This document shows, piece after piece, positions 13,901-24,211 of a DNA stretch of 64,000 nucleotides (positions within the stretch are counted from its first letter, which is position 1; each line of letters begins with the position of its first letter). Source of the stretch: Antedon mediterranea. Lineage: Eukaryota; Echinodermata; Crinoidea; Comatulida; Antedonidae. The stretch is taken from assembly GCF_964355755.1 (NCBI RefSeq), contig NC_092671.1, forward strand, positions 8,505,001 through 8,569,000, read 5' to 3'. The notes under the pieces were generated by a model. It did not search any database. It had not been told where the DNA came from and saw only the letters and a list, made by a program, of their open reading frames with translations. A program made the translations under genes and the position numbers.

Positions 13901-14293
13901 ATGGAATTTAAATACGGTATCAGTCAATTTAAGGGGTTTATACAGTATCGCATATTGCGTACAACTCTACTGTAATATCATCTTTTATACAGTACGCAAC
14001 GACTTACGCAACACAACATAAGCAACCGTGTGAGTAAAGTAAGGTACAATGGAGGCTTACGAATCACATTGATTTATCTAAAGATTGTGTGACAAGACAT
14101 ATTTACAACTCCCCTAGTATCATAAGAATTGCAAAATGCATTAGTGCTGGAAAAATTTGAAAATCAATGTTTTAATTCTCTTTAAAATACAATACATGTT
14201 ATGTTCTATTTGGTTTGGTGGAGATTGTTAATATATTGTATATAATTTCGTTTACTTAGATTCACATGGAATTAAAAGTTGATTCGGCGTGGC
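10941..14293. other. Intergenic; GC-richer patch at 12.15-13.4 kb
   Basis: The patch at about 12150-13400 is richer in GC and CpG than its surroundings and contains several overlapping open frames of 60-96 codons on both strands. None has a recognisable domain, a good splice context or a convincing start. It could be a degraded element, a promoter region or a non-coding exon. The rest is AT-rich. Confidence 0.4.
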
Positions 14294-14430
14294 GAAACTG
14301 CACTATCAAACTAGTTTGACGAAAAAGTATGATGTGTCCAAATGTAGTGATATGATGTCATCGTGTCCATATATTGGCACATCACATTTTTTTTGTCACA
14401 TGAATTTTGATAGTGTAGACAAAGCTTTAG
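14294..14430 (+). mobile_element. MITE family 1 copy
   Basis: The body runs from CACTATCAAACTAGTTTGAC to TTTTGATAGTGTAGACAAAG, with terminal inverted repeats recognisable on both sides and one copy of the TAGTGATATGATG core. Confidence 0.75.
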
Positions 14431-14652
14431 ATCAATCAATGATGAATCGATGTTCTCTGAATTTTGTTTCAGTTTGATGTGAATACAGACTATTCTGTAA
14501 GTGTGTACAGTTACTGCATTGACAACATTAAAATAATTAAAACACTAAACATTGATTAAATAAATAATAATTATAGAAAATATTATTGGGCTCATGCATT
14601 ATTCATGATTTCTTGCACGATAAACATTTCAAGCTGATGACTATACTTATAC

Positions 14653-14677
14653 CAGGGAGTTGTTTTACAACTCCCTG
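14653..14677. mobile_element. 25-bp palindromic mini-insertion
   Basis: Two 11-base arms (CAGGGAGTTGT and its complement) flank a 3-base centre. The unit is bracketed by direct repeats CTTATAC on both sides (14646-14652 and 14678-14684), as expected of a transposon target duplication. A 33-bp relative lies at 20052-20084. The CAG...CTG ends and 7-8 bp duplications suggest a hAT-like origin. Confidence 0.65.
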
Positions 14678-15437
14678 CTTATACAGCTTGTATTTTACAC
14701 ACCCTAGAGTAATAATACAACCGGTTGTTGCGTAATAATTCTATGTTAAAACAGTTTCGGGGACGTAGAGGGGGTTTTCTACTTTTACCTACAACAAAAA
14801 TAATAATACAGCAGATAATAATAATAATAAAAATATAACTTAACTGTAAATTAGACAAACGTCCCTTTTTTTATTTTGTATGATGTGAAGCGATATAACG
14901 TTTTACTAACAATAACAACTGTGACATATAAACATGGATTAAGATGTTTCTGCATCAAGCAATCTAAAGGATTGGAATGTTGTTATTATATTTAAAATAG
15001 CTATATTTATCTAATTTTTATTTTCTAACGTACGTGTACGTGGCGTTTGCTTTGCGGATAACTAACTCGTCAAAGTGACGAGTTCAAATCTAGATATTTT
15101 GAATTTTTTAACAAATTTAAATCGTATGACTGTAATAAAGAGAGGGCGATATAACTGTTGTAATTCTTCTCATGAAATAATTTTATCGAAGTAATCATTT
15201 TATTTCCAACTAAAGAATAGTCCTGCCGCCTAATGTAGGCCTATTCAAGACCATATCAATCATTTTCCCACATTAAATGGTTAAATTAAATTCAACGTAA
15301 GTCCCTGTGTCATTTTGAGAGTGAGTTCACAATTTTACACATAACCCCAACAGAATAATTATTACCATTCTCTTTAATTATCAATATCATCAGTATAATT
15401 GATATCACATATTATCATTGGTTTGTTACCTTTCTTA

Positions 15438-15500
15438 TAGTCCATGGGCCAGACAATTTGATACTGCTTTCGCAAAAAACTGGACCTGGCCCATGGACTA
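15438..15500. repeat. Perfect 15-bp inverted repeat (hairpin)
   Basis: TAGTCCATGGGCCAG and its exact complement are separated by about 33 bases, giving a strong potential stem. It may be a MITE remnant. No target duplication was found. Confidence 0.7.
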
Positions 15501-15603
15501 ATTAATTGCTATAAGTTTATACAGTATCACAAAAGTCCAAATGACCTACGGTAAATATATTTTAAAATATTTATGAATTTCTGCTGTTTGGTTTAATTTT
15601 ACT

Positions 15604-15787
15604 AAAGCGTGGTTCCCACTAGCGACGCAACACAAGGACGTAACGCAACGCAAGTGAATTGACCAATCACAAGCGATGGCTTATTCGCTTGTGATTGCTA
15701 ACTGTCTATAACTTCGCTTGTCATTGGTTAAAACGCTTGCGTTGCGTTTACGTCCTTGCGTTACGTTCTAGTGGGAACCAAGCTTTA
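15604..15787 (+). mobile_element. MITE family 2, full copy
   Basis: The ends are AAAGCGTGGTTCCCACTAG and the complement of AAAGCTTGGTTCCCACTAG. Inside, GACGTAACGCAACGCAAG is mirrored by CTTGCGTTGCGTTTACGTC, so most of the element folds into one hairpin. Other copies lie at 20.6 kb and, broken, at 63.1-63.35 kb. Confidence 0.8.
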
Positions 15788-17238
15788 GCGAGCTTTTAAT
15801 TCTCTTAAAGTGTGTTATAATAATTCCTTGCGTATGTTGTTGAATATGAGTAAATATTGTTGTAGTGCTTTCTATATGTTTGTTAAATTTGATATCCCTA
15901 GTTTAAGTGAATTTTTGCGTAAGTCTATTTAGAGTTTTATGTTACGTATTAGTATGTCTAATAATTTGATTGTTAAAACTGTGTTTGATAAATTGCTTTT
16001 GAATTCAAAATTGTATGTCAGCTGGTCTGACATGTTATATTAGATTTTATATGCTCATAATTGTTATACCTTTTGTATGTTTTTGCTATGCATTTTATTT
16101 GCGAAATAAAGTTTTATATATAGGCCTATAGAAAATACAACCATCGATATTACGCCTTGAGATAAAAATGATAATATTATATGAATGACGTCATTTACCT
16201 ATTCACAAAGTATCCATATGTAAAAATAGCAATTTATGAATCCATAAAATATCCATAATTATGATTAATTTAGACAATATCCTAAAATGATAATGCAACG
16301 GTATAGATATCTTTTAGTATATAGTACTGCCATGATTAGAGTACGGATTACAAAATCAAAATTTCTAACATACACTCCGAGAAAATTAATTCTACCAATT
16401 GAAGATTCAGATCTAACAAAATGATTACAACAGTATGTGAAATAATTCGCCTTATGTTATAGTATGGTATTATCTATTTGACATTGTAATATCTATCTTA
16501 TTATCTTATAGACAATAATGTATGCAAGTCTAGAAAGAATATGGACATACTATGTATGAATGATGTACAGTAGATACCGTAGGCTACACATGATCAGGCA
16601 TACATGCTAACTACAGTAATACCTCCCCCATTAGCTCCTCTAACTTTCTGACACCCACTGCTTCAATTAAGCAGGACAAATTGAAATAACATTATTTAGT
16701 TCCTGAAAATGAACCCTGGTTACGAGTATCCAAGTTAGTGAGAATTGTAAGGTACATAATGTTATGGTATTAACATTATGCTGTAATATATCGAATAATT
16801 GTATTTAGTTTCAATTCATTCTTTACATTTTTAGTCAATTAGGTCATCAATGATAATGTTTAATGTTTTGTGATACCATAATTGCATTCCGTAATTCAAA
16901 ACCGATAGGATTTCGGCAACAGATCCGACGTTACATCACTGCAATGTTCATTTTCAATTCATCGACCAGATAAGAGCACACGTGATCGGTAAGTTCTCGC
17001 CGTCGTCACACCGGCGATACACGCTCGAGTTAAGCGATTCACTTCCAGCTGCAGCCTTTTAATTAAGGTGCTACCTGTCGTATTGATTGGTTGCAGGTTG
17101 GCCCTACTTTCCAGTATTATCATCTACTGACATGTAATAAAGACATCTTTATCAAAATAAAGATCATCGCTGTAATCGAGGTAACAGAAGAAAAGTACCA
17201 TATTCATATTTATAACAACGTATTGTTATGCCATCAAA
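15788..17238. other. Intergenic with possible LINE tail; upstream of PRR5-like gene
   Basis: The stretch 15800-16125 ends in GCGAAATAAAGTTTTATATA and resembles the 3' end of a degraded non-LTR element (weak). At 16890-17110 the DNA is more CpG-rich, includes ATTGATTGGTTGC (an inverted CCAAT-type word), and is the best candidate promoter or 5' UTR for the gene starting at 17239. No TATA box is convincing. Confidence 0.35.
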
Positions 17239-17275
17239 ATGCGACGAAATTCTGGAAGTTCATTTAGTGACTTGA
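17228..17275 (+). promoter_or_regulatory. Overlapping upstream ORF of the PRR5-like gene
   Basis: An ATG 11 bases before the proposed start opens a 15-codon frame ending in TGA at 17275, overlapping the main ORF in another frame. If it lies in the transcript it could dampen translation. The transcription start is unknown. Confidence 0.4.
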
Positions 17276-20200
17276 GCATTAATTTGTTCCGGTCTCCAAA
17301 ACACGGAGGGGGGCACAACCCAGGGCGGCGAAATTCGGCGATGCCCATTCTGCAGCAGTCTGAGTTTGCGACGACAAAGACACAGCAGTTGCTAGGATTA
17401 GGATTCAATCATGAATGGGATAGGTACGTCTTATAGGTAACACTTAGATTTTCTTTTTATTTATGTTTAAACAATTTGGTAATCTCCCCTATGGTTTTAG
17501 TATTGTTATAATTGTTCAAAACACTTGGACTTTAAACTCTCTTGATTTACACCTCTGATAAGATTTGTCGAGGTGTGCCAACCTTGATAAGCATCAGCAC
17601 ACGGACGGACACTGGATCGGCTGTTATATCCTATTATACAACATATAATTAGATATTAATACGTACTCAATACTGTGTGAATGCAGGTGTAAACATTATA
17701 TTATGTTAAATAGTTAATACAATCAAACGAATGGTATTATATTACAAGCTCTTGACGTCTCGACCATGATGTTGTTTTCGAGCCATGGACTTGCAGGATA
17801 CTGTAGCTTAACCAACCGACCGACCGACCGACCAACCAACCGACCGACATGACCTGTAGAGTCGCGTTGCACATGAATAAAAAGATAGGGCCTACTAATG
17901 ATATTATTTTTCAAACGAACCTTTAGAATAACTCCTATGATACAGTTGTAACTTGTGACTCTGTAACATGGAACTTTCATAAGTTACATACAAATCAGAT
18001 CATTGACTCCTATGACAGTTGTGACGACATGTGACACTGTAACATGGAACAGTATGTATAGTATGATACAGCTATAGAGTGTATAATTATTAAACGTATG
18101 CATAATTACAGCCTAGTTAGTGTTATCAACTCGTGTTGAAAAAGGCTCGTTGGCATGTATTATTTCTAATGAACGTATGGACATTAATTAGGTATCTATT
18201 CTTAAATGAAATCTGATCATGAAGTAAAAAGTAAATTCGATTCGATTACTACACGGTGAGCTTATTTACATTGTAACGATGGTCTTATAGGATAGTTGAT
18301 ACAAACAGAGAGAAGAGGTAAAGACCACGTGAAACATTATTATTTCTATAAAAATAAATCATAACCAACAACGGAAATAGAATTTGTCAAGGAAAATCAT
18401 TGATTGCATAATAAGTAGTATTTAGTCCGATGGATTTGTGTGGAGTAGCCTAAGACATTTTAATCTCTGTACACTATCAAACTAGTTTGACAAAAAAGTG
18501 TGATGTGCTTAAATATGGTAGTGATATGATTAAATATGGTAGTGATATGACATCCATGATGCGGCCCATCCATGGGCCGCATCATTTGTCACATAAAGTT
18601 TGATAGTGTAAAAAGAGCTTTAGACATAATAGAAATCACGAACATCATGGACCAACAAAGCCCGCTTCTTAGTCGACATGTTCATCTCAACCCATGGCAA
18701 TAACGATATAAAAACGACATTAAAATCGGTTCGTTTTTAGATTTTCGCAATTTTATTGAGAATAACGAGACGCATGCGCGTGCATTCAACTGCTAGTGTG
18801 AAAACTTCACAAGTTTAAAACTTTTTTAAATTGGGGTATTCACAAAATTATAGTACTGTAAAAAATGAACTCGTTTTATAAACTTAATATGGAAAGCAGA
18901 ATGTGACATTAAGTCATTCATTTAGTATCTGTCTCTCTCGGAGATGAGATTTTGCAACGATTTAACGATTTTATACCAAACATTGTAGTATCACATTGCT
19001 CAAAGCTTTCTTACAAAGCCCGCTTCTTAGTCGACATGTTCATCTCAACCCATGGCAATAACGATATAAAAACGACATTAAAATCGGTTCGTTTTTAGAT
19101 TTTCGCAATTTGATTGAGAATAACGAGACGCATGCGCGTGCATTCAACTGCTAGTGTGATAACTTCACAAGTTTAAAACTTTTTTAAATTGGGGTATTCA
19201 CAAAATTATAGTACTGTAAAAAATGAACTCGTTTTATAAACTTAATATGGAAAGCAGAATGTGACATTAAGTCATTCATTTAGTATCTGTCTCTCTCGGA
19301 AATGAGATTTTGCAACGATTTAACGATTTTATACCAAACATTATAGTATCACATTGCTCAAAGCTTTCTTACAAATTCAACTAAACATATTAGCCTAATT
19401 TCTTTTAAAAAAATTCAAAGATGATGACACAATCATATGTAACTGTATGTAAACATAATCATTTTCATGCAATACCAGAAGTTTCAAACCTATAGGGAGC
19501 ATTTTGGAACACTGCATTATCGTATTATGATAATTTTGTATCTTTCAGTGTTCAAAGAGCTGTTGTTTCAGTATTCAAAGGCGAAACATTGAGACAAGGG
19601 CAGTTGGAGGAGCAGATTAGTTTAATTCGGTAGGATCATCAGAAAATACCTATAACTATAAATAGCAGCGTGGCTTAATGCTTTAAATACTGTGCAGTAA
19701 TACGGTTGTGTATTTATTATAATATACTATACGTCAGTTATGACGTAATCGCATAAAATAGAACAGTGACATTATTTTTAGCGTACTGGGTTGAAACACG
19801 GAGATAATATTTTAAATTTTCTATCGTGACGTCAATATCTCCATGGGTACCGGTAATGCACTGCTGCTGAATGTTGTTCAGAAAGAATAAACGATGATAC
19901 TGATAGTTAACCTCTGTCTAAACTAGCAAACTATTGACAATAAAATGTGCCTAAATATGGTAGTGATATGGCCAAATATGGTAGTGATATGATGCCATCG
20001 TGTCCATTGGGGAAATAACATTTTTGTCACATAAAGTGTGATAGTATAGACCAGGGAGTTGTAAAATAATTTTACAACTCCCTGGTGTAGACAGAGCGTT
20101 ACACAGCTGCACCTCCTGCACCTCGCGACACGATATCCTTACGAAAACACCCGTTTTACCCTTTGCCGTTGCATGGTCACTTATAAAAATCTGTGTATTT

Positions 20201-23200
20201 TTTTTCTTCGTTAACATTCTCGTAATATTATTTTTTTCAGTGTAGTGCTTGATTCCGATATAAGACAATTTATATGTGAATATTACAGAGTAAGTAATCT
20301 TTTCTTATTCAAACAAACAAAGTGTGTTTTGTACTATAAATAAGACTTGGTGTGTTTTTTTTTCTGTCAGAAAAACCTTCTGAAGAAATGTATGACAATT
20401 CTTGTTGGACGTATAGACGAGTCATTAACTAACGGAGGTAAGCCTACAGCTAGTATAGGTTTTAGACGGAATTTTAACTTAATACTGTATTAGCAAAAAG
20501 ATAAATATTTTGGCAAATATACCGTTTTATACGTTTACTACTCGAAAAGAACACTTCTGACATGCAAACATTAACAGCAGTATTCGTTACGCCTAATGCG
20601 TGGTTCCCACTATAGAGACGCAAAACAGGAACGTAACGCACACAACGTAAAAGTGATTTGACCAATCTAATGGCGATTATTCGGCATTGGTCGTCCTTGT
20701 GTTGCGTTTCTCTGTGGGAACCAACTTTTAAGCAAGGAAGGGGACTCTTGAAAAAGACGCGAGCTCATTATGGCAGGGATTCCAATGTAAACATAAAGAT
20801 TAAGGAAACACCGAGCATCGTGACAAATTGACAGAATAATAATTCCAAAATAGAACAATATTTAGATAGACAGTCATATACAAACATACCAGAACGTCGT
20901 ACAAACATCTCTGGATAACCTATGACCCACTATAAACGACTCTTTAAGTTATACTTAGACTTGTTTTCTCTTCATATACGTAAATCCTCACCTACGCTAC
21001 TATAAGCATATTTAAGCTAAAAAGGCGCCTACCAATAACTTTAGTTTTAATCAGCAAATTATATTATTTATATATATATATATATTTTATATTATAAGTC
21101 ACCAGATAATGATCGACGTTACTACATGCATACGAACAATCTATAGGCCTAGGCCTAACAATTTCAATCTAATTTCTTACTGAAGATGATTTTTTTATGC
21201 AGCCTGTATTATTTTATACAAACATCGATGGCATAATCATACCCATTATCAACTTGAATGCTTTTGAACATTAACATTAATATAGTGCGGCCCATTTCTA
21301 TGAAAAGCTCATAATCAGCGGCGCTTCACATACACCCATTAAATGTTTTTTTAAACTGATAATATTCATTCAAATGTTTAATGTAACATTGAAGTAATTC
21401 ATTTTAGCATTCAATGAAATCAACAATTATACAAGTACCCAGTATATAATAAGTCACTTAAATACAAAGTTTTTCATAGCTATAATGGCTTATATATAAC
21501 ATTTATCTGACCGTCGACGTCAATTGTAAAACCTCTCCAACGTAAGCATTATCTATGGCAGCAGTAACATACATTAACTAAATCATTATTATTGTTAAGC
21601 TACACAAATATCATTCGTCTGAAATTCGAAATTCACAGTATCATCACCAAAGACATGCGATTAGCGTATGCAGTATATTTATATATAATATAAACACATT
21701 AGGCATAGAACATTAATTCTAAACCGCCCGGTGATATACAGAAATGTAATTAATTAATTTTAAACGATAAGATGAGGAAATCGGTGAGAATGAGAAAAAG
21801 TCGGCCCATCCCAGATTCGAACCCGGAACCTTCTGCTTGATATGTATATATGAATATCCGTCTAAGAATTAAATCTGTAATGTATTTGTCTGCTAATCTT
21901 ATCTTCATTCAAGATGCCTTGCTCGACACTATAGCAGATATTTGGGTTAAATTCTATACAGAAGTTCTACCAACTCTACAAGCCATATTCATTCCAGTTC
22001 GGGTACGTATTAAATATTAAAGGTTTTTAATTGATCGATAGGCAATCGATCAACTAAAGATTCATAAACCAACTAATAATTTGGCGGACCGAACAACCAA
22101 CCGAGCAACTGACCAGCAAACCACCACTAGTGACTACATCATAGAGTAAAGCTCCGTCTACACTATAAAAAAAGTGCGATGTGCCCAAATATGGTAGTGA
22201 TATGACATCATCAAGTCCATATATGGGCACATCACATTTGTTTTGTCACAAAGTTTGATAGTGTAGACAGAGTTTTTAGACCGGCTGACTAGATGATCAA
22301 ACTACCGACTAATCAATAAACTGATAACTGGTATCATGATGACGTTGGGATAAAAACGTAATACAGTTATTAGTTATGATATTGAACATTTTATTAGACT
22401 CTTTTTCCTATTGTTATTTCTACTCTGAAAGACCTACGAACCAAAAATATAAAATGTAATAGGAATTTGACTGAATAAATGATTTGCACATTTGTAGAAT
22501 ACCTTTTGCACATTTAACGTCAAAACTGATCGTTTTTACATTTAACGTCGTGATGTTGGCACATTTGCAGGTTATACATTTTTACAGATTTGCACATTTG
22601 AAGGTAAAATGTTTGCACAAATGTGGTTGTTTGCACATTTGAAAGTAAAATGTTTGCACAAATGTGGTTGTTTGCACAAATGTGACTTTTTGCACATTTC
22701 ACGGCTCCACAGTTCCCACCTCTCCGACAAGAGGGTTATATATCGACTATCTAGCTAGGAGCGCGCTTGACTAAACATATTTTCTATTAGTCCCCAGGTC
22801 TTTCAATCAAACAGCTAACCTTATTAGCATTTCGAGATCACATGGTTTTAGCAAGATATGAAGCAATAAAAGGTAAACCTACAGAAAAAAACAATTTTCA
22901 TTAATACATACGGGTATTTTTTATTCAGAACAAATAATAATACAAAAGCTGAATTGACGTCGTTAAAATGTATACTTAAAATATAAATCAAAAACACTAA
23001 TCATTAATTACATTTTATATACAAATTATTTATCAGATTTTAAAAGTTGAATATACCATATTGACTAGAGACCCCCTTTAAGGGGTCACATGAAAAGAAC
23101 CAATATAGGTTTTAACACGACCAACTGACGCGCAGGTCAGTTTGTGCCGATAGAAAATAATAAATTACCCGCACTGTTTACCGTGCAGATAGCCAATTGT

Positions 23201-23800
23201 AATGCCACATTGGATATTGAAATCATTGTAATATTCATTTTACAGGTTTGCTTGAAGATCCTACTATTGAAATTGTCGATGATTTTAAACACATGCTTCT
23301 TGTTCTACAAGGGGTACGCGAACCAAATAACGAAGGACATTTCCAGTTAGAGACTTTAGTATCCAAAATATTTTATCCATACCTAGGAACGAATAAAGTA
23401 TATGCGGGTAAACTAAACTACGACTTCAGAACCCAAGAGAAAGAAAATAACAATGTCCAAGCTAAAGGCAAGTACTTTCAGAATTACATGCAGGAGCGGA
23501 TTTAATCGACTGAAACGTTCGTCGCGTCAAAATGACTATTATGATTTAACGCTTGGTGCATGTCGCTTTGCGTGTAAATTAAACTGTTAGAATAAATGCA
23601 TTAATACATTTTTTTTTCTTATTATAGGTCCACCATACATCAAGTTATCAACACATTATTCTACAACTGATTCGACTAGCCTGCGAGCCAGACGTGCAAA
23701 AAGTCATGGGAGCACCTTTTCAAGTTCTTTATCAGCCTCAAATTTAGAAACATTAATGGAAGATAGAAAAAGAAATTCAGATGATTCACTTTTAAAATAA
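17239..23800 (+). CDS. PRR5L-like: PRR5/PRR5L-like (Protor) mTORC2 subunit, eight exons
   Basis: The predicted exons are 17239-17423, 19549-19629, 20241-20289, 20371-20437, 21914-22002, 22791-22872, 23246-23467 and 23628-23800. They join in frame to 315 residues. Protor proteins bind Rictor in TOR complex 2 and carry an HbrB domain. That domain spans roughly residues 62-245 and shows the family words VVSVFKGETL, LPTLQAIFIPVR, MLLVLQGVRE and LETLVSKIFYPYLGT. The tail (residues 259-315) is serine-rich and basic (RARRAKSHGS), resembling the PRR5 phosphorylated tail. Intron 7 uses a GC donor (AAAG|GCAAGTA). It is supported because reading on hits a stop after 15 codons, while splicing restores a plausible tail. 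Vertebrates have two genes, PRR5 and PRR5L; which one this is closer to was not tested. An upstream ATG at 17228 opens a 15-codon ORF overlapping the start. An AATAAA lies at 23851. Confidence 0.93.
17812..17848. repeat. (CCGA)n-like microsatellite
   Basis: Repeats of ACCGACCG/ACCAACC type lie inside intron 1 of the PRR5-like gene. Confidence 0.85.
18473..18621 (+). mobile_element. MITE family 1 copy with strong internal palindrome
   Basis: It carries two ATATGGTAGTGATATGA cores and the GATAGTGTA right end. The centre contains 12-base arms GATGCGGCCCAT and its complement separated by 2 bases, a stronger hairpin than in the other copies. Confidence 0.75.
18656..19371. repeat. Tandem duplication, two units of 358 bp
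   Basis: Units 18656-19013 and 19014-19371 are colinear with about four substitutions seen by eye, so the duplication is recent. It lies in intron 1 of the PRR5-like gene. No coding frame or known element is evident. It contains the palindromic word GCATGCGCGTGC. Confidence 0.93.
19906..20100 (+). mobile_element. MITE family 1 copy carrying a nested 33-bp insertion
   Basis: The left end is CCTCTGTCTAAACTAGCAA, with two ATATGGTAGTGATATG cores. The right inverted end is interrupted at GTGTAGAC by a palindromic insertion (20052-20084). The sibling copy at 22148-22278 shows the empty site. Confidence 0.8.
20052..20084. mobile_element. 33-bp palindromic mini-insertion
   Basis: Fifteen-base arms beginning CAGGGAGTTGT surround a 3-base centre. 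The flanks are GTATAGAC (20044-20051) and GTGTAGAC (20085-20092), a target duplication with one mismatch. Comparison with other family 1 MITEs shows that the unit was inserted. Confidence 0.75.
20596..20730 (+). mobile_element. MITE family 2 copy
   Basis: The ends GCGTGGTTCCCACTATAG and CTCTGTGGGAACCAACTTTT enclose GAACGTAACGCACACAACG and GTCCTTGTGTTGCGTT, the family 2 arms in diverged form. Confidence 0.75.
21690..21842 (-). repeat. SINE-like repeat with tRNA-type B box
   Basis: On the minus strand GGTTCCGGGTTCGAATCTGG matches a pol III B box. It is followed by a body ending in CACCGGGCGGTTTAGAATT and a TA-rich tail. The A box is not visible, so the head is partial. The same body end (ACCGGGCGGTTTGGAATT) recurs at 27190-27265. 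Confidence 0.55.
22148..22278 (+). mobile_element. MITE family 1 copy, best-preserved ends
   Basis: AAAGCTCCGTCTACACTATA and TTTGATAGTGTAGACAGAGT form the terminal inverted repeat, with the core ATATGGTAGTGATATGACAT and the palindromic ATATATGGGCACATCACAT between them. It lies in intron 5 of the PRR5-like gene. Confidence 0.85.
22480..22700. repeat. Minisatellite built on TTTGCACA words
   Basis: Irregular units of about 15-40 bases contain GTTTGCACAAATGTGG and TTTGCACATTTGAAAGTAAA. The minus-strand open frame across it is a by-product of the repeat. Confidence 0.8.
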
Positions 23801-24211
23801 CATACTCAACAAGAGGCGGTTTCCACTTTATTGTAAGAACTTCAAATTTAAATAAAAAAAAGAATCTACAGATAATCTACCCATTTTTCAAACAAATATC
23901 AAAGATTTAATAGTCTAGACCGCATTGCATTAGCAAAGTGATAAATATTTTGGCGTTTCATACGTTTCCATACAAAAATGGAAACGCCGACTGGTGGAAT
24001 AAAATAAAAAAAAGGCAATACAGACTTCGGGCAAGTTTAATAAAAAATATACAATACAATGCAAACATTTCCTTAACCTACTGCAAATAACAATTAAGAG
24101 CGAGATCATAGTCTGGTAGGAGGGGTTTCCTTATCAGTATGTTACATACAATACCAGATTTAGAACGAATAATAATAGCAATCAGAAGCAATGTTATATT
24201 TATGAAAAGGC
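23801..24211. other. Convergent intergenic gap
   Basis: This lies between the PRR5-like gene (+) and the zinc-finger exon (-). It holds the PRR5-like poly(A) signal AATAAA at 23851-23856, in an A-rich run. Nothing else is recognised. Confidence 0.6.

Noticed and set aside
22520-22702. Repetitive minus-strand frame (CANNHICAN)
   Set aside because: By-product of the TTTGCACA minisatellite.
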